Shown here: piece by piece, positions 57,530 through 64,000 of the stretch
How positions within the stretch are numbered: the stretch's first letter is position 1
Layout: each line of letters starts with the position of its first letter
NCBI RefSeq assembly: GCF_030272615.1
Contig: NC_081409.1
Span: forward strand, 880,744,220 to 880,808,219
Origin: Cryptomeria japonica
Taxonomy: Eukaryota; Streptophyta; Pinopsida; Cupressales; Cupressaceae
DNA length: 64,000 nucleotides
Reading direction: 5' to 3'
The notes under the pieces: generated by a model
Told to the model about the DNA's origin: nothing
What the model saw: the letters and a program-made list of their open reading frames with translations, nothing else
Databases searched by the model: none
Translations under genes and position numbers: made by a program

Positions 57530-57715
57530 TCTTCCATGCCTCAGGCTGAGAAAGTGTTGGATTCTTGCGTTCTCAAGAAGACTAGACAATAGGTCTACAT
57601 GGAACATTTGGTCAAGTGGATGCATAAACCTAATTCTAAAGTGACCTGGGTCCCTGAATCAGACTTTGTTAAGACAGGAATTGATATTTCCTTGCTGTTG
57701 AGCGCAGTCACTTGA
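57530..57715 (+). pseudogene. Chromodomain-like C-terminus of chromovirus pol
   Basis: EKVLDSCVLKKTRQ, TAG, VYMEHLVKWMHKPNSKVTWV and PESDF have the chromodomain pattern: a first aromatic/hydrophobic strand, the LVKW core, and the TWVPESDF strand-helix. In related elements this module binds methylated histone tails. The frame ends at the TGA at 57713-57715. Confidence 0.75.
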
Positions 57716-57726
57716 CTTCTTTATTT

Positions 57727-57740
57727 TAGGGGGAGTATGG
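57727..57740 (+). promoter_or_regulatory. Polypurine tract of chromovirus
   Basis: taggggg followed by agtatgg lies directly before the 3' LTR. It is the likely plus-strand primer. Confidence 0.7.
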
Positions 57741-59320
57741 TGTAGGAGCACCTAAGGGTTGAAATGCCCTTACCAATTTTGCCTTGTGACACCTTCCAGT
57801 GGTCATGTAAATACATAAGGTCTGGCTCTAGTCAATTGGTATGGTTGTTTAATTACAATTTTTAAAATTTTCTTATCGGCAAGACCTACCCCTATGGGAA
57901 AGTCTTACGTCGATGAGTTCACTAGAGTTTGGAGTGGTTGTATCAGGTATCAGCAGGAGTGGTTCACACTTACCCTGATTACCCGATAAGTTGTTGGTGT
58001 TCGAAGAGTTGTTATCGTATATTAGGAGGAGCCATTTAAAGTTATCCCGATGTCCCAATGCGAAAGCATTGGCTTGGAGTGCATTCATTGGATGGAGTAT
58101 CAGAGATCGGCAAGAGGGGTTTTCACCCTACATCGATAGCCTGATGATACCAATTCTCATGCTAAGTTGTCATCGGCCATCGGAAGTCTAGTTGTGAAGT
58201 TTCCCTGATGACCTGATGGAAAGTGTAAAGTAGTGTGTGTCACCATTGGACATCGGTAGCTCCATTTTGGTGTTACATCGATGACCCAATAGAAAGCGTG
58301 AAGAAGTGTGGGAAGTCATCAGAGATCAATAGAGCCATTTTGATGTTACACCAAAGACCCGATAGGAAGTGGGAAGAGTTGGCGGTTGTCATCGGACATC
58401 GGTAACCTTGTTTGGATGTTATCTCGATGCTCCGATGGAACCTGTTAGATAGTTACTGCTTGAAATCGTTGGTAATGAGATTTATCACGTCCAATTGGAA
58501 GAGTTCCCAATAGAGGATGGAATGTATACAATGATCCAATGGGCATCTGTAAGAGGCTAATGGGTAATCATTGATCATGGATCATTTGATCATTGTTTGT
58601 AAATTGCCTCAGAGAACACATTTTGTTTTTCTAAAATGCAATAGAGAAGTCCATTTTCTGGTTTTCAACTAGAGTTTATTTTTTGTTTGTTTCACGTATG
58701 TTGTTAATGTAATTGTTTATTTTCTTTGTTCTGTGAGTTACTAGTTTGAACCTGTGAATAAACTTGGGATCTGTAAATAAAGATTTCCCTTTCAATTTAT
58801 TGTTCCCTGTTTGCAATAAAAACATGCCTCCGACTTGAAACTCCACAAGATCATTGGAGATTGTCAAGAAGAGCCAGAAATGTACAATAGGTTTTCATTT
58901 GAGAGAGACCGAGAAATGGAAATCGCCATTTCTACATGTTGAGCCTAGGTGAACTTGGTGATAGTTCAGCTAGGTATTAGTAATTTGAAGGAGATAACTT
59001 GCAGGGGAAGGCAACTGCTGAGAATTGGAAGAAGATCTAGAAGGCTACAACCCTGAAACTAAGACATTGTGTAACCAAAGGGGGAAAGTTTTCTAAACCA
59101 AAAAAGATGGGTGGTTTTGCAAAGAGAGAAAGAATGTGTGTAACCCTTGCAATGATTTAGTGAACAAGCTTACTTTGTGAGCTTGAGGAAGGTGATATAA
59201 CCAAACAAATGGTAGGGAAGCCCTTAGAAGTCTAGAGGGGTAGACTTGGAACCCGGAAAGGGATAGAAGGAAACCATCATAGAAACCTAATTGATGGTAA
59301 ACTAGGTAGCCTTCCTATGA
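57741..59320 (+). repeat. 3' LTR of chromovirus
   Basis: It is a 1580-bp match to 51492-53065, ending gtagccttcctatga. GTTGG (59321-59325) follows as the likely right TSD. Confidence 0.9.
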
Positions 59321-59323
59321 GTT

Positions 59324-59330
<7 letters not shown>

Positions 59331-59376
<46 letters not shown>
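59331..59376. repeat. (TA)n microsatellite
   Basis: A pure TA run just right of the chromovirus. In the older locus it was upstream of the minus-strand gene at 48617-51476. Confidence 0.92.
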
Positions 59377-59380
<4 letters not shown>

Positions 59381-59667
59381 ATGTGCATGTATGCAGTACA
59401 CATTATAATAATTAGAAAAGTATGCATACATTTAAATCCTTTTAAACATATTTAAACATGTAAATTAAAAAAAATAGAGATACAAAAAATAAAATTTAAA
59501 CGTCATAAATGAATACAAGTTAAAATAATCTATATAAAGATAAATTTCTAGATCTATGCACAAAACAAATTTAAACAACAACTATAAATTTAATTTTAAA
59601 TTTCAATATATGCCTAATTTACAATTACATATATATTTGCATATACAATTTAATTAATTTCAACATA
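59377..59667. other. AT-rich spacer
   Basis: No gene is seen. Short words such as acatgtgcatgtatgcagtac recall the flank of the microsatellites near 48000-48500. Confidence 0.4.
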
Positions 59668-60063
59668 TGTCTTATATGGTCCTAATAGGTCCTAAGGAGT
59701 GCAATGTGTCGTAAGGGGCCTTGTGTCATCCCAAGGGGTCACCCATGTGTTAGAACACTTTGTGACCCCTTAGGACCACATAAGACTAGTTTTTACACAA
59801 TTTGGTCTTATGTGGTCCTAATAGGTCCTAAGGGGTGTACAATTGTCTTAAGGGGCCTTATTTGGTCCTAAGGGGTCACCAATGTGTTAGAACACATGTG
59901 TGAGCCCTTAGGACCACATAAGACCACTTGCAAAACTATTTGGTCTTATGTGGTCTTAAAAGGTCCTAAGGGATTCACATGTGTTGTAAGGGGCCTTGTG
60001 TGGTCCTAAGGGGTCACCCATGTGTTACAACACATGCATGACCCCTTAGGACCACATAAGTCC
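59668..60063. repeat. Three tandem palindromic units (~130-139 bp)
   Basis: Units begin near 59670, 59802 and 59941. Each opens with ggtcttatgtggtcctaa (or a close variant) and closes with ttaggaccacataagac, its reverse complement, so each can fold on itself. Between the arms lie gtcctaaggggtcacc and a small gtgttagaacac palindrome. Third-unit closure is cut by the Copia LTR. Confidence 0.88.
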
Positions 60064-60068
60064 CCTTT

Positions 60069-61189
60069 TGACTATTGGCATTTTGATGATGTTGTGATTG
60101 TCATTGATGGACACACACTTGTTTTGAGATCACTTTCTTTATGTATGAGTTATTCTCAGCTGGTAATTGTTCCAACCGGTATTATGGATTATAGTCTTTA
60201 GAATATCGACGTTTTGCAGAAGGTGTTTACCGATCACAAATTGATTGAAGACCCAAAGCAGTATGAATACCTCAAGCAGTTCGAGGATCTCAAGCAGTAC
60301 GAAGGAACAAAGTGGTAGTTAACATTTTTTTCCAGTCTTCATTTTGACAAATGGTAATCGGTAATGAACCGGTATTACTCTCTGATGAGTTACCAACTAG
60401 TATTTCTGTGATGAGTTATCATCCACCGACACTTTGGTGGTGATTTTGTGCCATGTTACCAAATGTGTCTAGATGCACTGAACCTAGGAACTTGTAATGT
60501 AATCCTATTGGACCGACATGAAATCAGACTATTTTATAAGGACATCATGTCTAGGGTTTTAGTTGATGAGGGTTTTGTATGTGCGATTATAGAAGAGAAG
60601 AATAGGTCTATGCAAAGAAATAGAGTGTGGAGATATTGAAGACTGAAGTTATGCTAATGTGCATTAACAATGAGCTATCAAGGATCTAACCAATCATACT
60701 GTGCTAGTATCTAGATAATCTACTTGTTGATTACTCATATCTTCGACAAGTCTAAAACCCTTAACTAGGTAGGCCCAGCAAAGCCTTTGTAAATCCTCTA
60801 ACAAGGTGGTTCACAACTGTGAATCTAAAATCCTCTCACAAGTTAGTCTTTAATAGGACTTATCTCCTAACAAAGATCTAGATTCCTAACAGGATCTATT
60901 CATGTGAAGAACATTGTTTGACCTTAACCGGTCTGGTTTCTATTTTGCAGATAGTTACTTGTGAGTTTCTGCTCACCGTGGTTTTGCCCATTTGGGTTTT
61001 CACATCAAAACTTCTTGTGTTATGGTGATTGTTCTCTTGTGGGTGAATGCTTTATTTGTTGTTTGGTTTACATTTGTCTTAACTAGTTTGTTGGTAAATT
61101 TGTTATATCGGTTAACTGCTAAACTGTTTAAGAGTTTGAGTTCAGTATTTTTTGGTATACTAATTCACCCCCCCTCTTAGTATTCATCA
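60069..61189 (+). repeat. 5' LTR of Copia-type element
   Basis: The start is taken at tgactattggcattttgatg, the first TG after the palindromic repeat. The end is the C-rich caccccccctcttagtattc plus atca before the PBS. Repeated accggt-like words occur. The left edge is uncertain by tens of bases. Confidence 0.6.
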
Positions 61190-61191
61190 AT

Positions 61192-61204
61192 TGGTATCAA
61201 AGCC
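61192..61204 (+). promoter_or_regulatory. Primer binding site, Met-like
   Basis: TGGTATCAAAGCC is one base off the TGGTATCAGAGCC initiator-Met complement (G to A) and sits right after the LTR. Confidence 0.82.
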
Positions 61205-61227
61205 AACCTTTCTATAAGTTTAACCAC

Positions 61228-62217
61228 TTGGAAGGAGATATGGGGGAATACACTATGAGGGAACTTAGTCATTGTCTCACTCAGATTGAGAAAGCCTTTG
61301 ATGAACTCAAAGTCAAATATAAGGCCTCTCTTGCAAAAAGAAGAGAGCATGTTGGGAAACTAATGGAGCTTACTGAAAATAGTTCTTTTGATGAAGCAGA
61401 CATGGAAGCCCTAGTTGATGAAGTTAAAAAAGTGAATGAATCTAATGCCAACCTAAGAAGGGAACTGGAAGGAGTGACTATCAGATTGTGTCAAGAGCTT
61501 GAGAACCGAAGGAAAGCTGAGGATCTGGTAAAAGACAAAGATCATGAGATCTCAAAGTTGAAGCAAGAAATAAGTGCCCTTACTACTCATCTCCAAGAGA
61601 GTAAAGTGGAAAAACAAGAAATGCAAGGTGAATTAAACATAGCTATTTCTAAGAATGCAACCTTGAAGGAATCCAATGATGCTATTTCCAAGGAACTCAA
61701 TAAGTCAAAGGAAATACTTGCGAAATTCAATAAGAGTACTGTTAAGCCAGAACAAAAGCTTGAATCAGCAAAACTAGTAAAGAATACCACTGGACTTGGT
61801 TTTTCTGGTTATGTGGAAGTTGAGACCTCTGGAACAAAATATGTAGCATCAAAGAAGCAACTGACATCAAAGGAGAAAGGTAAGAAAATTTTTAAACCTA
61901 TTTGCTTTAATTGTCTCAAGGAAGGACATATTGTTAATGTGTGTAGAAATAAGGCCTACAATAATTTTCCTTATTTTCTAAACAATAAGTCTAGATCCAA
62001 TAGATTCAATGGAAACTGTTATGCATGCAACAAGTTTTGGCATAGAGAATTTGAATGCAGATCTATTATGCACAAAACTAGGAAATATCCTCAAAGGACT
62101 CAAGGAGTTTTTCCTGAATTCTTTGTGAACCAGAATCTAAGCTGGTATAATGCATATGACCATAAGTTAGGTAGTGGTGCTATCAAGCAAAAATTGGTTG
62201 GAGAGAAACCTATTTGA
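61228..62217 (+). CDS. Copia gag-like protein, coiled coil with zinc knuckles
   Basis: An uninterrupted 329-codon frame from an ATG 36 bases after the PBS start, opening MEGDMGEYTMRELSH. Residues ~10-185 form a long coiled coil rich in Glu/Lys/Leu (KQEISALTTHLQESKVEKQE and neighbours). Two CCHC knuckles follow: CFNCLKEGHIVNVC at 61903-61944 and CYACNKFWHREFEC at 62017-62058. It lacks the usual N-terminal Copia Gag domain before the coiled coil, so it is shorter than a full Gag. A third, damaged knuckle (CYHCNKLRHPAKSY, last Cys to Tyr) lies in another frame at 62307-62348. The role is presumed RNA packaging. Confidence 0.75.
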   Translation: MEGDMGEYTMRELSHCLTQIEKAFDELKVKYKASLAKRREHVGKLMELTENSSFDEADMEALVDEVKKVNESNANLRRELEGVTIRLCQELENRRKAEDLVKDKDHEISKLKQEISALTTHLQESKVEKQEMQGELNIAISKNATLKESNDAISKELNKSKEILAKFNKSTVKPEQKLESAKLVKNTTGLGFSGYVEVETSGTKYVASKKQLTSKEKGKKIFKPICFNCLKEGHIVNVCRNKAYNNFPYFLNNKSRSNRFNGNCYACNKFWHREFECRSIMHKTRKYPQRTQGVFPEFFVNQNLSWYNAYDHKLGSGAIKQKLVGEKPI

Positions 62218-62519
62218 TCTATCATGGTAGCAGTCACAGTACTGTAACATGTAGGAGGAAGAATGGTAGAATGAACAATGGATCATGGACAACACCTGAA
62301 ATGGTATGCTATCATTGCAACAAACTGAGACACCCTGCCAAAAGCTACAAAATGAGAAAGAACCTATCAGATGATATACCAATCACTCCAGAAGGGAAGA
62401 TTGATGTTGAAACCATTCAAGCAAGAATGAATAAAACTTGCAAAAAGAAACTTGAAGAAGTGTCACAAGATGAACCAGTTTCTGCACCTAGTGTGGAAGT
62501 CACTGAACTGACAAACTGA
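62214..62519 (+). pseudogene. Frame-shifted C-terminal part of the same gag
   Basis: It overlaps the end of the 61228-62217 frame and carries the third knuckle at 62307-62348. An acidic tail (RMNKTCKKKLEEVSQDEPVS) ends at TGA 62517-62519. A frameshift near 62200 most simply explains the break. Confidence 0.6.
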
Positions 62520-62969
62520 GCTTCAGAAAATCTTAGGGTGAGCAAATCCATGAAATGTTTCGAATCCATGGTTTATATCAGTAAAAGACCTTAACTAGTA
62601 TACATTACCTATCAATTGTCAGAAGATTGTGAAGCGGTAAAATGAAAAATTAGGGTTTGTACCCTAGCGGTGGAGCATTTATTACGGTAGGTGAAGAATT
62701 TGTTTAAAAGGAATTTTCAAAGTCATTTTCACTTATTAGTTTTTGAGCGAAGAATTTTTCAAGTGCAGAGCGACAAAAGGCAATTCAACTAGCGATTCAG
62801 AGATATTTCAAATCTTGCAGAAGAATCTGGAGATATTGTCAATTAATCAAGTGAAGAACACCAAGCGGTAATCTAGCAACCAAAGTGGTGTGTTGCAAAG
62901 CTGCATTTGCAAACCCTAAATTTCAAAATTCTGAAGGTATTTCTCAACATTCTTGTTTATCAATTAATC
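62520..62969 (+). other. Untranslated segment before extra ORF
   Basis: No ORF is seen. It contains a gcggtaa word three times and runs up to the ATG at 62970, like a 5' UTR or the end of another transcript captured in the element. Confidence 0.45.
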
Positions 62970-64000
62970 ATGGCTTTTGCATCACACTCCAGCTCTAGTG
63001 TACCCATGGACTCAGCTGAATTCATTCAAAGAAAAATGAAATACAATGCCCTGTTCTAGATACTTTACGGAGTCATTGTTGAAGGAGATATTTCAGGGTA
63101 CATTGACTACAAATTAGAAGACCTAGGATCCTTAGCGATTCATTCCCAGCTAGGTCTATTTTGTGGGGACAACAAGAAGATCAAACTAGAATACAATGTT
63201 TTGGAGAGGAAGAAACTTCACAATGCAGTTTACTTTCTTGAAGAGTTCACAAAAGAGCACATCTGCATCATCCTGAGCATAGTGCATGGTGACAAGATGT
63301 ATCTCGAGAGGATGCATGACATTACGTCTAAAGCAATTCATGTCGTCATTGGTTTCTGCAACATTGATGAGGTGCCAACCCTAAGGAAGGTTATCAAGAC
63401 TGAAATGACTAAGCTCTTCAGTTCTCTGAGCGACCAACAGGGAATGACCATCAACACCATCAAAGATGAGTTGGTCAAGTATTCTTTCATGGTGATTGGA
63501 TACAGGATGTTTTATGCTAGCAAAATAAAGTCTATCTCTACTGCTGTGGTAAATGTCACCTAGAAAATGATCATGGAGGATGCCTCATTTGATCTATGCA
63601 CCTATTTGTAGAAGCAACTTCTATGAAACTTGAAGTCCATCAAGCAGGACAGTGCCTTAAGGTTTAAATTTGGACAACTTTTGGTAGGTCTATTTTTCTA
63701 TTTTCAAGGCTATTTCCTGGGAGTCGGTGATATTCAATGGTCTGCTACCCAACCGATCACCAAACAAATTAGGGAATGTCTCCAAGCAGTAGGAACTGGA
63801 TATCCTGAAGTCTTGAATACATACTTTGGTGAATTTAAGTGGAAGATGAGTTAGTGGATGAGAATATCTGGAGACATTGTTAAGAAATGTGAAGAGGACA
63901 TCTGCTTTACCATTAAAGTAGATGAGTGCATAATGGAAGTGGTAGAGCCTAAACAGGAAGAAGTAGAACCTATGGGATATGAGGTGATGTATGACATGTT
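62970..64000 (+). pseudogene. Unknown extra ORF behind gag, runs off the window
   Basis: The ATG at 62970 opens MAFASHSSSSVPMDSAEF. The same frame continues for at least 343 codons with TAG at 63057, 63561, 63609 and 63852 and TGA at 63624. Readable parts are mostly helical: VEGDISGYIDYKLEDLGS, LERKKLHNAVYFLEEFTKEH, LRKVIKTEMTKLFSSLSDQQ, and LVGLFFYFQGYFLGVGDIQW, which could be a hydrophobic segment. An acidic end (VVEPKQEEVEPMGYEV) follows. There is no RT, integrase, protease or envelope motif that I recognise. Position after gag suggests a captured or element-specific gene. Confidence 0.55.

Larger units (their letters stand above)
51492..59320 (+). mobile_element. Ty3/Gypsy chromovirus, ~7.8 kb
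   Basis: LTRs of 1574 and 1580 bp (51492-53065, 57741-59320) start TG(C/T)AGGAGCACCTAAGG. They flank a Met-type PBS, gag with one zinc knuckle, protease, RT, RNase H, integrase and a C-terminal chromodomain-like relic, then a polypurine tract. The gene order and chromodomain place it among plant chromoviruses. I cannot fix the subclade. Multiple TAG/TGA/TAA codons and frameshifts make it defective. The chromodomain of relatives guides insertion to chromatin marks. Confidence 0.92.
60069..64000 (+). mobile_element. Copia-type element with gag and an extra ORF (continues past window)
   Basis: An LTR from about 60069 to 61189 is followed by a Met-type PBS (61192), a gag-like ORF of 329 codons with zinc knuckles, and ~450 bases of untranslated DNA. 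A second frame from 62970 then runs to the window end. No protease, integrase or RT follows gag within the window, so this is probably another gag-only element that carries an unrelated ORF. The 3' end is outside the window. Confidence 0.68.

Noticed and set aside
59668-60063. CRISPR-like array of repeats
   Set aside because: The units are long palindromic tandem repeats without short identical repeats and unique spacers, in a plant nuclear context.

Overview
This window looks like nuclear DNA from a seed plant with a very large, repeat-choked genome. A gymnosperm-like genome is my best guess, but that is inference. The signs are stacked Ty3/Gypsy and Ty1/Copia LTR retrotransposons, tRNA-derived SINEs, long AT-rich spacers, GT-AG introns, and no intact long reading frame. 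I see no prokaryotic, organellar, rRNA or CRISPR features.

Layout. 1-3110 is the decayed tail of an element carrying an antisense plant-mobile-domain (PMD) relic. 3709-4302 is a short intact unknown ORF followed by an A-tract. 4540-15022 is AT-rich degenerate repeat DNA. It is interrupted by a short SINE-like retroposon at two sites, a composite Copia element with three LTRs (6158-8236, 5-bp TSD), and a minus-strand LTR element (10967-14106) that contains a solo-LTR-like block. 15023-22660 is a long-LTR Copia-type element with gag but no visible pol. 24883-28389 is a decayed multi-exon gene of a transposase-like family, with a SINE (11-bp TSD) in one intron. 28650-29520 is a tandem repeat.

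29722-47621 is an approximately 18-kb Tat-lineage Gypsy element with gag, protease, RT, two RNase H domains and integrase. It also holds an antisense PMD relic between pol and the 3' LTR, and it was inserted into an (AT)n tract. 47622-48540 is a microsatellite-rich tandem duplication that includes the last bases of that LTR. 48617-51476 is a minus-strand, multi-exon unknown gene with a tandemly repeated pair of exons. 51492-59320 is a chromodomain Gypsy element (chromovirus) inserted 15 bp upstream of that gene's ATG. 59668-60063 holds three tandem palindromic units. From about 60069 to the end is another Copia-type element with gag, no pol seen so far, and an unrelated extra ORF.

How it fits together. 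If Tat and the chromovirus are removed, the older locus is a plus-strand transposase-like gene, a repeat zone, a minus-strand gene and a second repeat zone that shares the CTTAAGGGG/CCTAAGGGG word. Nearly every frame is closed by TAG or TGA codons where CAG, TGG or CGA would be expected. This is the mark of cytosine-methylation decay in silenced plant repeats. The most unusual items are the antisense PMD reading frames (two related copies), the tandem exon-pair gene, the three-LTR Copia composite and the extra ORF behind gag at 62970.
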